In this document: positions 25,358 through 36,161 of the stretch, in pieces
Layout of the letters: the number at the start of each line of letters is the position of its first letter
Position numbering within the stretch: the stretch's first letter is position 1
Source of the DNA: Lysobacter sp.
Lineage (GTDB): Bacteria > Pseudomonadota > Gammaproteobacteria > Xanthomonadales > Xanthomonadaceae
DNA length: 53,750 nt
Reading direction: 5' to 3'
Assembly (NCBI GenBank): GCA_026786005.1
Contig: JAJAYW010000082.1
Location: 1 to 53,750, forward strand
Notes under the pieces: generated by a model
The model's database searches: none
What the model saw: the letters and a program-made list of their open reading frames with translations, nothing else
What the model was told of the DNA's origin: nothing
Translations under genes and position numbers: made by a program

Positions 25358-27358
25358 TTACAGGCGATCTTCCGCCACGATCGCCTTCATCTGATTGCGC
25401 AACGCCGAGACGTAGCTCTCGGCCGCCTCCTGGCCATTTACCTGCATGAACTGCTGCTGCAACATCGTGCGTTGCTCGGCAGGCATGCTGGTCAAATCAC
25501 CTGGCTGCACTTTACTGATGGCAAAGACGACATAGGTGCCATCGTCGAGTTTCACTTTGCCGGTGGACACCTTGCCTGCCGCAGGGCGTGGGACGCTGAA
25601 GAACGCTTCGTTGGCTTGCTGACTGGGTACCGGCGCACCACGCGGAATATTCGGCACGTTGCTGACGGCCAACTGCTGTGACGTGGCAATGGCTTGCAGC
25701 GTCTCTCCTTTGTTCAAGCGTCCGAGCAATGTATCGGCTGCCGCTTGGGCTGCCTTGTCGCGCCGGTCGCCGCGCACGGCTGCAATCACGCGATCACTGA
25801 CTTCCGCGAGGGTCTGCGCACGCGCGGGCTGATGCTGCTTGACCCGGATCAGCACCGTGTGATTGGGCGCGATCTCGATCGGATCGCTGACCGTGCCGTC
25901 CTGGATCAGCGTGTCCGAAAACGCGGCGCGTTGCACGGCTGGGTTCACAAGGATGCCGCTGCCGCCGCCACGCGTGAACGGCCCTGCGTTCTGCATCTGC
26001 AGGTTGAGTTCTTGCGCCGCGGCGGCCAGCGAATTCGGATTCTTGTAGACCAGGTCGACCAGGCGACCGGCCAGTGCATTGAACGCGCGCTCGCGATCGG
26101 CTTCGCCCGACTCACGCAACATTTGTTCGCGGGCCTGCTCAAAGGCCATCGGCTGCCCGGCCTTGAGTTCGCGCAACTGGATCACGTGATAGCCGAAGTC
26201 GGTCTTGACCGGGCCGGTGATGTCGCCGGACTGCATCGCAAACAATGCATCCTCAAAAGGTTTGACCAAGCTGCCATCGCGCGAAATCCAGCCCAAGTCA
26301 CCACCACTCGCCTTGGAGCCGGTGTCATCGGAATTGGCGCGAGCCAGTGCCGCAAAGCTTGCCCCGGGCTCCGATCCGGGGGCGGCCCCGGCCTGCCTGG
26401 CCTGCACGACCAATTGCGTGGCCTTCTGTTCCGCCGCTTTCAGCGCGGCCGCGTCGGCCTTTGGATCGACCTTGATCAGGATATGCGAGGCCAGACGTTG
26501 TTCGCCTTCGACGAATTTCGCCTTGTCCTTTTCGTAACGAGCCAGCAACTCGGCCTCGTCCACGGCGCCGCCGGGCAAGTTTGCTGCACTGAGCTCGATG
26601 TATTCGATCGAAACCGATTCGGGCGCGCGGTACTCGCGGAGATGGGTCTTGTACCAGCGCTGGCTCTCGTCGGCGCTGACAGCGCCCACGTCCGTCGCCG
26701 GGGCCGGCAGCAGGGTGAATGCCACGTCACGTCGTTCGCCGAGCATGGCCAGCAAGCGATCCAGCTCGCTTTTGGTCACGAACGAGGATTCCGCGATGCG
26801 TCCGGCCAGGATTGACTGCTGCAGGCTCTCGCGAACCAATTGCTGGAATTGAACCGGCGTCCGCGCAGGTACCAATGATGCAAGCGATAACTGGTACCTC
26901 TGCGGATCGAACTTCCCGTCGACCTGGAATTCGGGCAAGCCCTGGATCGTTTCGATCACCGCGGCATCGCCGATCGCGATGCCGTTGCGATCGGCGGCCA
27001 TGCGCATCACGCGCTCATCGATCATCTGGTCGAGGATGCGGCGTTTGTTGTCGACGCTTTCAAAGGCCTTGTTATCGAACGCTGCACCTTCGGCGGCGCG
27101 TTGTTGCTGGCGCGATTGTTCGAGGCGTTCGCGGAAATCATCCGAACTGATTTCCTGCGTGTCCCAGGCCATGGAGACCGGCCACCACGACGGCGCCGAT
27201 GTCCACCACGTCGGTGGCGCCTGGATGCGCGCCGCATAGGTATCGCCGCGCTGGACGACGTACTGGTCCAGGCCGAACAGCGCAAACGGGACAATCAGCA
27301 CGGAAACAATGGCAATGGCCAGCCAGCCAGAGGACTTTTCGCGGAGTTTCTGCAGCAT
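25358..27358 (-). CDS. ppiD: Periplasmic folding chaperone / PPIase-like protein PpiD
   Basis: A 666-residue protein anchored by one N-terminal membrane helix (SSGWLAIAIVSVLIVPFAL). It then has a SurA_N-like helical region, a parvulin (PpiC) domain starting near EQRLASHILIKVD and running through GGDLGWISRDGSLVKPFEDA to TDFGYHVIQL, and a C-terminal helical part. PpiD assists proteins leaving the Sec translocon. Slightly longer than E. coli PpiD (623). Its place behind hup and lon matches E. coli, with two tRNA genes inserted between hup and ppiD. Confidence 0.94.
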   Translation of the reverse strand: MLQKLREKSSGWLAIAIVSVLIVPFALFGLDQYVVQRGDTYAARIQAPPTWWTSAPSWWPVSMAWDTQEISSDDFRERLEQSRQQQRAAEGAAFDNKAFESVDNKRRILDQMIDERVMRMAADRNGIAIGDAAVIETIQGLPEFQVDGKFDPQRYQLSLASLVPARTPVQFQQLVRESLQQSILAGRIAESSFVTKSELDRLLAMLGERRDVAFTLLPAPATDVGAVSADESQRWYKTHLREYRAPESVSIEYIELSAANLPGGAVDEAELLARYEKDKAKFVEGEQRLASHILIKVDPKADAAALKAAEQKATQLVVQARQAGAAPGSEPGASFAALARANSDDTGSKASGGDLGWISRDGSLVKPFEDALFAMQSGDITGPVKTDFGYHVIQLRELKAGQPMAFEQAREQMLRESGEADRERAFNALAGRLVDLVYKNPNSLAAAAQELNLQMQNAGPFTRGGGSGILVNPAVQRAAFSDTLIQDGTVSDPIEIAPNHTVLIRVKQHQPARAQTLAEVSDRVIAAVRGDRRDKAAQAAADTLLGRLNKGETLQAIATSQQLAVSNVPNIPRGAPVPSQQANEAFFSVPRPAAGKVSTGKVKLDDGTYVVFAISKVQPGDLTSMPAEQRTMLQQQFMQVNGQEAAESYVSALRNQMKAIVAEDRL

Positions 27359-27488
27359 GGTAGGGCGCGCGTTGGTGTGAAGCCGCGCAGTTTACCGCGC
27401 TTCTCGAGGACACGATGCCTTGACGGTAGCGGCAACGCACGCCCTCGCGCGCCATTGCTGAACCAGCCAGTCAAGCCGGACGCAAGCC

Positions 27489-27517
27489 AAAAAAAAGGAA
27501 CGCCTTGCGGCGTTCCC
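27489..27517 (-). terminator. Intrinsic terminator after tRNA-Asp
   Basis: On the minus strand GGAACGCC-GCAA-GGCGTTCC is followed by eight T residues, eight bases after the tRNA 3' end. It separates the tRNA pair from ppiD. Confidence 0.92.
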
Positions 27518-27524
27518 TTGAAAC

Positions 27525-27601
27525 TGGCGGAGTGGACGGGACTCGAACCCGCGACCTCCGGCGTGACAGGCCAGCATTCTAACCAACTGAACTACCACTC
27601 C
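27525..27601 (-). tRNA. tRNA-Asp(GTC)
   Basis: 77 bases with encoded CCA. The acceptor GGAGTGG pairs with CCACTCC, the anticodon loop is CTGTCAC (anticodon GTC), and the T arm contains GGGTTCGAGTCCC. Confidence 0.97.
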
Positions 27602-27647
27602 GCGTTTTTTAACTCGTGCTGTCTTTCGAAACCGTGTCGTCGACCCT

Positions 27648-27722
27648 TGGTGGGTGCTGAGGGTTTCGAACCCCCGACCCTCTCCGTGTAAGGGAGACGC
27701 TCTACCGCTGAGCTAAGCACCC
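27648..27722 (-). tRNA. tRNA-Val(TAC)
   Basis: 75 bases with encoded CCA: acceptor GGGTGCT with AGCACCC, anticodon loop CTTACAC (anticodon TAC), T arm GGGGGTTCGAAACCCTC with one G-U pair. It lies between hup and tRNA-Asp and is probably read through from the hup transcript. Confidence 0.96.
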
Positions 27723-27763
27723 GGGTGCTCGGTGCAGATGCCAAGGCATCTGCTGCGGGCCGA

Positions 27764-28036
27764 TCAGTTTACGGCATCCTTCAGGGCCTTGCCAGCTTTG
27801 AAGGCAGGATTCTTGGATGCATTGATCATGATCGCATCGCCGGTCTTCGGATTGCGGCCGGTGCGTGCAGCGCGTGCGCGTACCTGAAAGGTGCCGAAGC
27901 CAACGAGCGTGACGGTGTCGCCCTTCTTCAGCGCGCCAGTGATTACCGACACCAGCGCATCGACTGCACGGCCGGCATCGGCCTTCGACAATTCGGCGGC
28001 GTCTGCAAGACTTTCGATCAATTCGGATTTGTTCAT
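27764..28036 (-). CDS. hup: DNA-binding protein HU
   Basis: A 90-residue HU-family protein: [20 protein letters not shown], the helix ending [16 protein letters not shown], the DNA arm [14 protein letters not shown] and the C-terminal [16 protein letters not shown] bends and compacts DNA as a dimer. Its position after lon matches hupB. It has its own promoter 133 bases upstream. Confidence 0.97.
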   Translation of the reverse strand: MNKSELIESLADAAELSKADAGRAVDALVSVITGALKKGDTVTLVGFGTFQVRARAARTGRNPKTGDAIMINASKNPAFKAGKALKDAVN

Positions 28037-28168
28037 TCTTTTGACTCCGTATGCGGGCCATGGGCCGCTGGATGTGATAACCGGCTTGTTTCTCGCAGAC
28101 GTGCCGCGAGATGACCCGATCGACTTTCCGCTCATGCCAACGCGTGATGCGGCATCGCGGCTGCCGTC

Positions 28169-28197
28169 GTTATACCAGCGGCACTACATGCACGCAA
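28169..28197 (-). promoter_or_regulatory. Sigma-70 promoter of hup
   Basis: On the minus strand TTGCGT (28192-28197) and TATAAC (28169-28174) with a 17-base spacer, in the 220-base gap between lon and hup. The -10 is near consensus. No other gene is seen in this gap. Confidence 0.65.
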
Positions 28198-28256
28198 CCG
28201 GAAAGCTAAGTCTGGCGCGGCTTTCCGCTGTTTTTATGCAGCACAAAAGAGGCGAT

Positions 28257-30686
28257 TCAATGCTTGACGTCGAGCTTGGCAGGTGCTTGTGCCGGTTCAA
28301 CGACGGGCATCGTGGCGACCGCTGCAATCACGACTGAAGGCGTTACAGGACGCTCCAGCGCGATATCCAGCACTTCGTCTATCCACTTCGCCGGGATGAT
28401 CTTCATCCCTTGCGTGACGTTCTTGGGAATGTCGACGAGATCCTTCCTGTTTTCCTCCGGGATGATCACGGTGGTGATGCCGCCACGGATTGCCGCCAGC
28501 AATTTTTCCTTCAATCCGCCGATGGGCAGCACGCGGCCACGCAACGTGATCTCGCCCGTCATTGCAACGTCGGCGCGCACAGGGATCTTGGTCAGGGTGG
28601 ACACCAACGCAGTCGCCATCGCAATGCCTGCACTCGGGCCGTCCTTCGGCGTCGCGCCCTCGGGTACGTGCAAATGCACGTCCTGTTTCTGCAGGAAGTC
28701 GAGTTCGATGCCGAGGCGCTCGGTACGCGCGCGCACTACGGACAACGCCGCGGAAGCCGATTCCTTCATGACATCGCCGAGTTGCCCGGTGAGGATCAGT
28801 TGACCCTTGCCCGGCACCAGCGTCGATTCGATCTGCAACAGGTCGCCGCCTGCTTCGGTCCACGCCAGGCCCGTGACCAGACCTATCTCGTTTTCAGCCT
28901 CGGCGCGCCCGTAATCAAAGCGCTGTACGCCGAGATATTTGTCGAGGTTCTTCGCGGTGACGTTGATCACTTTGGCCTTCTTCACCTGCGGGCCTGCGAG
29001 CGCGATTTCCTTGACTACCTTGCGGCTGATCTTGGCGATCTCGCGCTCGAGGTTGCGCACGCCGGCTTCGCGCGTGTAGTAACGGATGATGTCGCGGACC
29101 GCTGACTCGGCGATCTTCAGCTCGTCCTCCTTCAGTCCATTCGCCTTGAGTTGCTTTGGCAACAAATAGCGCATGGCGATGTTGAGCTTCTCTTCCTCGG
29201 TATAGCCGGGAATACGGATCACTTCCATGCGATCGAGCAACGGGCCGGGAATGTTCAACGAATTGGCGGTCGCCACGAACATCACTTCGCTCAAATCGAG
29301 ATCCACTTCTAGGTAATGGTCGTTGAACGTGTTGTTCTGCTCGGGATCCAGCACTTCGAGCAAGGCCGAAGACGGATCGCCGCGGAAGTCCATCGACATC
29401 TTGTCGATCTCGTCGAGCATGAACAGCGGATTCTTGACACCGGTCTTGTTGAGGTTCTGGACGATCCGTCCCGGCATCGAGCCGACGTAGGTGCGGCGAT
29501 GGCCACGGATTTCCGCCTCGTCACGCACGCCGCCCAGTGACATGCGCACGAACTTGCGATTGGTCGCCTTCGCGATCGATTGGCCCAAGGATGTCTTGCC
29601 CACACCAGGCGGCCCGACCAGGCACAGGATCGCGCCTTTCATCTGCTTCACGCGCGTCTGCACGGCGAGATATTCGAGGATGCGCTCCTTGACCTTCTCC
29701 AATCCGTAGTGATCGGCATCGAGCACGTCCTGCGCACTCTTCAGGTCCTTGCGCACCTTGCTGCGCTTCTTCCATGGCACGCCCAACAGCCAGTCGAGAT
29801 AGTTGCGCACGACGGCCGCTTCCGCCGACATCGGCGACATCTGCTTGAGTTTTCCGAATTCAGCCTTGGCCTTGGCTTCGACCGGCTTGGGCATGCCCGC
29901 CTCCGCGATCTTGCGCGCGAGCTCGTCGATGTCGTTGGGCGCATCGTCAATCTCACCCAGCTCCTTCTGGATCGCCTTCATCTGTTCGTTGAGGTAGTAC
30001 TCGCGCTGGCTTTTTTCCATCTGCGATTTGACGCGGCCACGGATGCGCTTTTCAAGCTGTTGCACATCGATCTCGCCATCGACGAAACCCACCAGCAATT
30101 CCAGGCGATCACCAATCTCGATGGTTTCTAGCAGTTTTTGCTTGTCCGACATGCGCACGCCCAGATGCGCGGCGATGGTATCGGCGAGGCGCCCGGGTTC
30201 ATCGATGCCCGACAGCGTCTGCAACAGCTCGGGAGGCAATTTGCGGTTGGTCTTGACGTACTGCTCGAACAGGCCCATCAACGAGCGCGCAACCGCTTCG
30301 ACCTCGCGACCTTCGCGTGAATCGCTGGATTCGATCTGGATACCGTGGCCAATGAGCGCGCCATCGTGTTCGCTGACGTTGTCCACGCGCGCACGCGACA
30401 CTCCTTCGACCAGGACCTTGATCGTGCCGTCGGGCAGCTTCAGCAGCTGCAGCACCTGGGCCAGCGTGCCGACGTCGTACAAGTCCCCGGCGCCAGGGTC
30501 GTCGGTCTCTGCGGATTTTTGCGCGACCAGCAGGATGCGCTTGTCCGATTCCATCGCCTGGTCGAGCGCCTTGATCGATTTGTCACGGCCCACAAACAGC
30601 GGGATGACCATGTGCGGGAACACGACCACGTCGCGCAGTGGCAGCACTGGCAATTGCAGGATCTCGTGTTCGGTGCGTTCGGTCAT
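28257..30686 (-). CDS. lon: ATP-dependent protease Lon
   Basis: An 809-residue Lon protease of the A type: an N-terminal substrate-binding domain ([20 protein letters not shown]), a coiled-coil region, the AAA+ module with Walker A GPPGVGKT and FMLDEIDKM as Walker B, and the C-terminal protease domain with the Ser-Lys dyad at S685 ([12 protein letters not shown]) and K728 (GGLKEKLL). It degrades misfolded and regulatory proteins. The gene lies in the order tig-clpP-clpX-lon-hup and has a heat-shock type promoter in front. Confidence 0.98.
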   Translation of the reverse strand: MTERTEHEILQLPVLPLRDVVVFPHMVIPLFVGRDKSIKALDQAMESDKRILLVAQKSAETDDPGAGDLYDVGTLAQVLQLLKLPDGTIKVLVEGVSRARVDNVSEHDGALIGHGIQIESSDSREGREVEAVARSLMGLFEQYVKTNRKLPPELLQTLSGIDEPGRLADTIAAHLGVRMSDKQKLLETIEIGDRLELLVGFVDGEIDVQQLEKRIRGRVKSQMEKSQREYYLNEQMKAIQKELGEIDDAPNDIDELARKIAEAGMPKPVEAKAKAEFGKLKQMSPMSAEAAVVRNYLDWLLGVPWKKRSKVRKDLKSAQDVLDADHYGLEKVKERILEYLAVQTRVKQMKGAILCLVGPPGVGKTSLGQSIAKATNRKFVRMSLGGVRDEAEIRGHRRTYVGSMPGRIVQNLNKTGVKNPLFMLDEIDKMSMDFRGDPSSALLEVLDPEQNNTFNDHYLEVDLDLSEVMFVATANSLNIPGPLLDRMEVIRIPGYTEEEKLNIAMRYLLPKQLKANGLKEDELKIAESAVRDIIRYYTREAGVRNLEREIAKISRKVVKEIALAGPQVKKAKVINVTAKNLDKYLGVQRFDYGRAEAENEIGLVTGLAWTEAGGDLLQIESTLVPGKGQLILTGQLGDVMKESASAALSVVRARTERLGIELDFLQKQDVHLHVPEGATPKDGPSAGIAMATALVSTLTKIPVRADVAMTGEITLRGRVLPIGGLKEKLLAAIRGGITTVIIPEENRKDLVDIPKNVTQGMKIIPAKWIDEVLDIALERPVTPSVVIAAVATMPVVEPAQAPAKLDVKH

Positions 30687-30737
30687 GGGATCTCCGGATG
30701 CCGTGAATTGGCGGCCGTGCTGGCCGCTATCGTCGAT

Positions 30738-30766
30738 TTATGGGGGCCGCGCCCGAAGGATGCAAG
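30738..30766 (-). promoter_or_regulatory. Heat-shock (sigma-32) type promoter of lon
   Basis: On the minus strand CTTGCAT (30760-30766), a 14-base spacer and CCCCATAA (30738-30745) match the sigma-32 consensus CTTGAAA/CCCCAT well, about 50 bases before the lon ATG. lon is a classical sigma-32 target. Confidence 0.7.
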
Positions 30767-30870
30767 CAGCATTTCGGGGGCATCGCGCGCGCGCGCCCAT
30801 ACCCCCTTATGGATCAGGCATTTGCGGGTAATGCAGACTCATGGAAGCCGCCGTCGTGGGCGGCCTTGCG

Positions 30871-32160
30871 CTACTCGGCCGATGCGACCTTGGGCTGCAC
30901 CGGGAGGCTTTCGTAGATCAGGTACGGCTCTGACTTGTGTTCGATCACGGACTCGTCGACCACCACCTTGGTCACGTTTTCAAGCGATGGCAGGTCATAC
31001 ATCGTGTCGAGCAGCACCGATTCGACGATGGTGCGCAATCCGCGGGCACCGGTTTTGCGCTTGAGCGCCTTGCGTGCGATCGCGACCAATGCATCCGGGC
31101 GGAACTCAAGTTCGACACCTTCCATCTCGAACAGGCGCTTGAACTGCTTGCTGATCGCGTTCTTGGGCTCGGTGAGAATCCTGACCAGCGCGGCCTCATC
31201 GAGCTCTTCCAGCGTCGCCACGACCGGCAAGCGGCCGACGAATTCCGGAATCAGGCCGAACTTGATCAGGTCTTCTGGTTCGACATTGGACAACACCTTG
31301 CCCATTTCGGTCTTGCGCTCGGAACTCTTGACCTTGGCATTGAAGCCAATGCCACCGGCCTCGGTGCTGCGCTGCTGGATGATTTTTTCCAGGCCGGCGA
31401 AAGCCCCGCCGACGATGAAGAGGATGTTGCGTGTATCGACCTGCAGGAATTCCTGCTGCGGGTGCTTGCGTCCGCCCTGCGGCGGCACGCTGGCGATCGT
31501 GCCTTCGATCAGCTTCAGCAAGGCCTGCTGCACGCCTTCGCCCGAGACATCGCGTGTAATCGACGGGTTTTCGCTCTTGCGCGAAATCTTGTCGATCTCG
31601 TCGATGTAGACGATGCCCTGCTGCGCCTTGTCGACGTCGTAATCGCACTTCTGCAGCAACTTCTGGATGATGTTTTCGACATCTTCGCCAACGTAACCGG
31701 CTTCGGTCAGCGTGGTCGCGTCGGCGATGGTGAACGGGACATTGAGCAATCGTGCCAGCGTCTCGGCCAGCAGCGTCTTGCCCGACCCGGTCGGGCCGAC
31801 CAGCAGGATATTGGACTTGGCAAGTTCGACATCGTCGGCCTTCTGCCGGCTCTCGATGCGCTTGTAGTGGTTGTAGACCGCGACGGCGAGCGTGCGCTTG
31901 GCGCGCAGCTGGCCGATGACGTACTGGTCGAGCACGTCGAGGATTTCACGCGGCTTGGGCAGCGAGCTACGCGCGGACTGCGACTTCTCCTCGAGCTCTT
32001 CGCGGATGATGTCGTTGCAGAGCTCGACGCATTCATCGCAGATGAACACGCTCGGCCCCGCGATCAGCTTGCGGACCTCGTGCTGACTCTTGCCGCAAAA
32101 GGAGCAGTAAAGAATCTTGCTGCCACTGTCGGCAGAACGGCCTTGACGATCTTCAGTCAT
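30871..32160 (-). CDS. clpX: ClpX, ATPase subunit of ClpXP
   Basis: A 429-residue AAA+ unfoldase. The N-terminal zinc domain has Cys19, Cys22, Cys41 and Cys44; Walker A GPTGSGKT is at 122-129; Walker B ends DEID at 187-190. The pore loop GYVGED and the IGF-like loop region needed to dock ClpP are in the expected order. It unfolds tagged proteins and feeds ClpP. clpP lies directly upstream on the same strand with a 114-base gap. Confidence 0.98.
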   Translation of the reverse strand: MTEDRQGRSADSGSKILYCSFCGKSQHEVRKLIAGPSVFICDECVELCNDIIREELEEKSQSARSSLPKPREILDVLDQYVIGQLRAKRTLAVAVYNHYKRIESRQKADDVELAKSNILLVGPTGSGKTLLAETLARLLNVPFTIADATTLTEAGYVGEDVENIIQKLLQKCDYDVDKAQQGIVYIDEIDKISRKSENPSITRDVSGEGVQQALLKLIEGTIASVPPQGGRKHPQQEFLQVDTRNILFIVGGAFAGLEKIIQQRSTEAGGIGFNAKVKSSERKTEMGKVLSNVEPEDLIKFGLIPEFVGRLPVVATLEELDEAALVRILTEPKNAISKQFKRLFEMEGVELEFRPDALVAIARKALKRKTGARGLRTIVESVLLDTMYDLPSLENVTKVVVDESVIEHKSEPYLIYESLPVQPKVASAE

Positions 32161-32274
32161 TCCTCGGATACCCAGCCCAAACGGTTACGACGCGAGAATA
32201 ACACCGCATAAGGGCCAGTGCTTCCATGTGAAAAGGCCTGCCATGCAAGCGTCCAACAGTGTCGGCAGCCGGCA

Positions 32275-32901
32275 TCAGCTCGCCTGGATCGACTCTTCAG
32301 GGCGCCGCTCCAGCACTTCGTCGACCAGGCCGTATTCGCGTGCCGCCTCGGCGCTCTTGTAGTTGTCGCGCTCGGTGTCGCGAGCGATGCTTTCCAGCGC
32401 CTGGCCAGTGTGCTTGGCGAGTATCTCGTTGAGGCGCTGGCGCAGGCTCAGGATCTCGCGTGCCTGGATTTCAATATCGGTCGCCTGGCCCTGCGAGCCG
32501 CCGGAAGGCTGGTGGATCATCACCCGCGAATTGGGCAGCGCGTAACGCTTGCCCTTGGCGCCGGCAGCGAGCAGCAATGCGCCCATGCTGGCGGCCTGGC
32601 CGATGCAGATGGTGCTGACGTCGGGCTTGATGTACTGCATGGTGTCGTAGACCGACATGCCGGCCGTGACGATGCCGCCCGGCGAATTGATGTACAGGCT
32701 GATGTCTTTTTCCGGGTTTTCCGCTTCCAGGAACAGCATCTGCGCGACGATCACGTTGGCGACGTGATCATCGACCCCACCAACCAGGAAGATCACTCGC
32801 TCCTTGAGCAGCCGGGAATAGATGTCGTAGGCACGCTCGCCTCGGCTGGTCTGCTCGACCACCATCGGGACCAGGTTCAAGGCCTTGGTTTCGTTACTCA
32901 T
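32275..32901 (-). CDS. clpP: ClpP protease subunit
   Basis: A 208-residue serine protease that forms the double-ring chamber of ClpXP. The triad is Ser105 (GQAASMG), His130 (SRVMIHQP) and Asp179 (TERDN). The N-terminal part [20 protein letters not shown] is typical and includes a short propeptide. The start ATG at 32899-32901 lies 52 bases after tig. Confidence 0.98.
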   Translation of the reverse strand: MSNETKALNLVPMVVEQTSRGERAYDIYSRLLKERVIFLVGGVDDHVANVIVAQMLFLEAENPEKDISLYINSPGGIVTAGMSVYDTMQYIKPDVSTICIGQAASMGALLLAAGAKGKRYALPNSRVMIHQPSGGSQGQATDIEIQAREILSLRQRLNEILAKHTGQALESIARDTERDNYKSAEAAREYGLVDEVLERRPEESIQAS

Positions 32902-32953
32902 GATGTGGTCGCGTCTCGAAGTGGTGGCTATGGTGACCCAGTCCGCGGTTGCA

Positions 32954-34252
32954 TCACTGCGGACGGATCGCATCCTGGAACGACAGCGCCTGTTCGGTGT
33001 GCTGGGCACGCTCGGCGATCCAGTCGATCACCTGCTCTTCCATCACCCGTGCCTGTAGCCCATTCATCAATTGGGGGTCGTTGCGGTACAACTCAACGAC
33101 CTGGTCGGGCTCTTCGTAGGTCGAGGCGATCAAGCGCAGCGTTTCATTCAGGCGTTTTGATTCAAGGCGCAGGTCGTGGTTGCGGGCAATCTCGCCGACC
33201 AGCAACCCGACCAGCACGCGCTTGCGCGCCGCATCCATGAACGGGCCCGGGACGACTTCAATACGCTGGCCCTGCTGGCGCGCCTGTTCAGCCGCATTAT
33301 TGGCCATGGCCCGTGCTTCGTTCTCGACCAGGCGCGGTGGCATTTCTACTTGCGAGTACGCGGCGATCAGTTGCTCGCCAACCTCGCGGCGCAGGCGATT
33401 CATCAACGCGCCTTTCAGCTCGCGCTCGAGGTTGCTGCGGATATCCAATCGGAATTGCTCGGGATCGCCGCTCTTGACGCCGAAGCTCTTGATGAACAAA
33501 CGATCGACGTCGGGCAGCATCGGCTCGGACACGTGAATCGCATGCACGTTGACATCAGCGGACTGTCCAGCCAGTTGCGGCACCGGCCACTCCGCCGGGA
33601 AGTCGACCTTGATCGTCTTCTGCTCGTCGCCGGTCATGCCGGCCAGCGCAGTTTCGATGCCGGCAAACATCATGCCGGAGCCGATCACGGTGCTACCTAT
33701 CTCGACGCCTTCCGCCGGCAAGCGCTCGCCATTGACCTCGGACCACATTTCCAGCTCGACCAGATCGCCTTCCTTCGCGGCGCGCTCGACCGGATTCCAG
33801 CTGCGGCGCTGCGTGCGCAAATTCTCGACCATGCGATCGATGTCGGCGTCTTCAACCTCCGCGGTGTGCCGCATGACGTTGAGCTTTTCTACATCGACCT
33901 CACCGAAATCCGGGACTACTTCAAAGGTGGCGACGTAGGCCAGTTCGCCTTCGCCCGCAGCTTCGGTGCTGGGCACGATTTGCGGATTGCCGGCAATGCG
34001 GAAGGTCTGCTCGCGGATCGCGTTATCGAAGCCTTCGCGGAGCAAGCCGTCCAGGATTTCGGCGCGAACCTGCTGGCCGTAGCGCTGTTCGATGACCTTG
34101 GTCGGCACTTTGCCCGGACGAAAGCCCTTGATCCGCGCACCGCGCGCAATTTCGCGCAGACGGCCGCCAACCTGGCTATCCAGGCTCTGCGCCGGAAGGC
34201 GGAAGGTCAGGCGGCGCTCGAGGTCGCCGATGGATTCAACCGAGACTTGCAT
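32954..34252 (-). CDS. tig: Trigger factor
   Basis: A 432-residue ribosome-bound chaperone. It has the N-terminal ribosome-docking loop [17 protein letters not shown], a central FKBP-type PPIase domain (about residues 150-240, with EGDLVELEM and [12 protein letters not shown]) and a long helical C-terminal chaperone domain. GGAG lies before the ATG. It leads the tig-clpP-clpX-lon set. The 181-base gap upstream to tRNA-Leu shows no gene. Confidence 0.97.
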   Translation of the reverse strand: MQVSVESIGDLERRLTFRLPAQSLDSQVGGRLREIARGARIKGFRPGKVPTKVIEQRYGQQVRAEILDGLLREGFDNAIREQTFRIAGNPQIVPSTEAAGEGELAYVATFEVVPDFGEVDVEKLNVMRHTAEVEDADIDRMVENLRTQRRSWNPVERAAKEGDLVELEMWSEVNGERLPAEGVEIGSTVIGSGMMFAGIETALAGMTGDEQKTIKVDFPAEWPVPQLAGQSADVNVHAIHVSEPMLPDVDRLFIKSFGVKSGDPEQFRLDIRSNLERELKGALMNRLRREVGEQLIAAYSQVEMPPRLVENEARAMANNAAEQARQQGQRIEVVPGPFMDAARKRVLVGLLVGEIARNHDLRLESKRLNETLRLIASTYEEPDQVVELYRNDPQLMNGLQARVMEEQVIDWIAERAQHTEQALSFQDAIRPQ

Positions 34253-34431
34253 GTGAACTCCTGCATCCGCGGCTGTCAGGCCGCAGCATGAAAATTGGAT
34301 GTCGGGCCTGGCCCGTCAACAAAATGCCATCAAGGTGCCGATGGCCGGACCAAACGAACTTCATAGTTTCGCTGATTGCGTCGCCGGCCGCCAGCTACGG
34401 GCACGCTGCGGCGGACGATGGCGGTTCCAGC

Positions 34432-34518
<87 letters not shown>

Positions 34519-34584
34519 GTGCTGCTGCTGCATTGCGCCCTTGCCCACCGGCCGGATTTTACGGGGGATCGGCTGCCGATCCAC

Positions 34585-34611
34585 AAAAAAAGCGCCTGGA
34601 GAACCAGGCGC
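34585..34611 (-). terminator. Intrinsic terminator between tRNA-Lys and tRNA-Leu
   Basis: On the minus strand GCGCCTGG-TTCT-CCAGGCGC is followed by seven T residues, seven bases after tRNA-Lys. It would end the Pro-Arg-His-Lys transcript before tRNA-Leu, which then needs read-through or its own promoter. Confidence 0.88.
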
Positions 34612-34618
34612 CTGAAGA

Positions 34619-34694
34619 TGGTGGGCTGTGAAGGATTCGAACCTTCGACCTATTGATTAAGAGTCAACTGCTCTACCAACTGAGCTAACAGCCC
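34619..34694 (-). tRNA. tRNA-Lys(CTT)
   Basis: 76 bases with encoded CCA: acceptor GGGCTGT with ACAGCCC, anticodon loop CTCTTAA (anticodon CTT), T arm GAAGGTTCGAATCCTTC. Confidence 0.96.
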
Positions 34695-34715
34695 GTGCAG
34701 CAAAGTTTAACAAAC

Positions 34716-34793
<78 letters not shown>

Positions 34794-34899
34794 ATTGAAC
34801 CTGTGCAGGATAACCGTCCCTGGTGCTCTGCCGTTCGGCATCCATGTCTCACCCGATCGTCCGGCACGACAACTGCGTTGTCGTAAACGCCGGCCATCG

Positions 34900-34922
34900 A
34901 CCAACTGAGCTACATCCACCAT
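34900..34922 (-). pseudogene. tRNA-His 5' fragment (decayed copy)
   Basis: These 23 bases are identical to 34773-34795, the 5' end and D-arm of tRNA-His plus two leader bases. A further six bases (AACCTG on the plus strand) match after two mismatches. The rest of the copy is not recognisable apart from a short GGTGCTCT-like stretch near 34821. It appears to be the remnant of a tandem duplication. Confidence 0.75.
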
Positions 34923-34955
34923 AAAACCTGATACGACAGTAGTTTTGTCACCATC

Positions 34956-35032
34956 TGGCGCGCCCGACAGGACTCGAACCTGTAACCGCCGGCTTAGAAG
35001 GCCGGTGCTCTATCCGGTTGAGCTACGAGCGC
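34956..35032 (-). tRNA. tRNA-Arg(TCT)
   Basis: 77 bases with encoded CCA: acceptor GCGCTCG with CGGGCGC (one G-U pair), anticodon loop CTTCTAA (anticodon TCT), T arm ACAGGTTCGAGTCCTGT. Confidence 0.96.
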
Positions 35033-35075
35033 TCGGGCCGAATTGTCGCATCGAACTTCCTGCTCGGCACCCGAT

Positions 35076-35152
<77 letters not shown>

Positions 35153-35206
35153 GGTGACGGGTCCAATCTTGCTTTTCTGGCGCGCCGCCGCCGCGAAAGG
35201 CTGTCT

Positions 35207-35235
35207 ATTCTCGGAAGCGCGCGCACTTGTGTCAA
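35207..35235 (-). promoter_or_regulatory. Promoter of the tRNA cluster
   Basis: On the minus strand a consensus TTGACA (35230-35235), 17 bases, then GAGAAT (35207-35212), 55 bases before tRNA-Pro, with a GC-rich stretch after the start region as is usual for stable RNA promoters. Confidence 0.6.
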
Positions 35236-35319
35236 ACCAGCACCAGATTTCCGCCTTGCGTTGTATGCTCATGCCGACCCGGCCAGCAGTGCCGAACGAC
35301 GCCAAAAAGGAAATTTACA

Positions 35320-36087
35320 ATGATGCGCAGCGGCAATCCCGCACTGAAAGAATCCACCTTCCTGGACCTGGGCAGCGGCACGGTGGTCGCCAACCGCGAT
35401 GGTGCGATGACGATGAACGGCACGGTCAACAAGACCGCGATGCTGCTGGTCGTCACCCTCGCCGCCGCCCTGTTCACCTGGAACAAGTTCTTCGTCGCGA
35501 TCGCCAGCGGCACCGAAGCCAACCTGATGCCCTATGTGCTGGGCGGCGCCATTGGCGGCTTCGTGGTTGCAATGATCACTATCTTCAAGAAGACCTGGTC
35601 GCCGTACACTGCGCCGCTCTACGCGTTGCTCGAAGGGCTGTTCATCGGTGCGGTGTCGGCGATGTTCGAGATGCGCTTCCCGGGGATCGTGATCCAGGCG
35701 GTCGGTCTGACCTTCGGCACGCTGGCGGCGATGTTGATGGCGTATCGCAGCGGCCTGATCAAGGTGACGGAGAACTTCAAGCTCGGTGTGGTCGCTGCGA
35801 CCGGCGGCATCGCGATCCTGTACCTGGTCAGTATCGTGATGGGCTTCTTCGGCAAGTCGATCCCGTTCATCCACGACAGCAGCTGGCTGGGCATTGCGTT
35901 TTCGGGCTTCGTCGTCGTCATCGCAGCATTGAACCTGGTGCTGGATTTCGACTTCATCGAGAACGGCGTCGAACAAGGCGCGCCGAAATACATGGAGTGG
36001 TTCGCCGCGTTTGGCCTGCTGGTCACGCTGGTGTGGCTGTATCTGGAAATCCTGCGGTTGCTCAGCAAACTGCAATCGCGCAACTGA
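35320..36087 (+). CDS. Bax inhibitor-1/YccA-family membrane protein
   Basis: A 255-residue inner-membrane protein with about seven hydrophobic helices, opening MMRSGNPALKESTF and then MLLVVTLAAALFTWNKFF. The segment YTAPLYALLEGLFIGAVSA matches the family region that follows the second helix, and acidic residues near the last helices (LVLDFDFIENG) correspond to the family's pore/pH-sensing acids. Related proteins are calcium-leak channels or FtsH modulators, but the role here is not known. AAGGA precedes the first of two adjacent ATGs. Confidence 0.9.
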   Translation: MMRSGNPALKESTFLDLGSGTVVANRDGAMTMNGTVNKTAMLLVVTLAAALFTWNKFFVAIASGTEANLMPYVLGGAIGGFVVAMITIFKKTWSPYTAPLYALLEGLFIGAVSAMFEMRFPGIVIQAVGLTFGTLAAMLMAYRSGLIKVTENFKLGVVAATGGIAILYLVSIVMGFFGKSIPFIHDSSWLGIAFSGFVVVIAALNLVLDFDFIENGVEQGAPKYMEWFAAFGLLVTLVWLYLEILRLLSKLQSRN

Positions 36088-36105
36088 CCCTTCGATTCAT
36101 CCAAT

Positions 36106-36138
36106 AAAAAACGAGGCGCTCAAGGCGCCTCGTTTTTT
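36106..36138. terminator. Two-way intrinsic terminator
   Basis: CGAGGCGC (36112-36119) pairs with GCGCCTCG (36125-36132), flanked by A6 and T6, between two convergent genes. It can serve both strands. Confidence 0.93.
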
Positions 36139-36161
36139 ATTTGGTGGAAGGTGACGAACAT

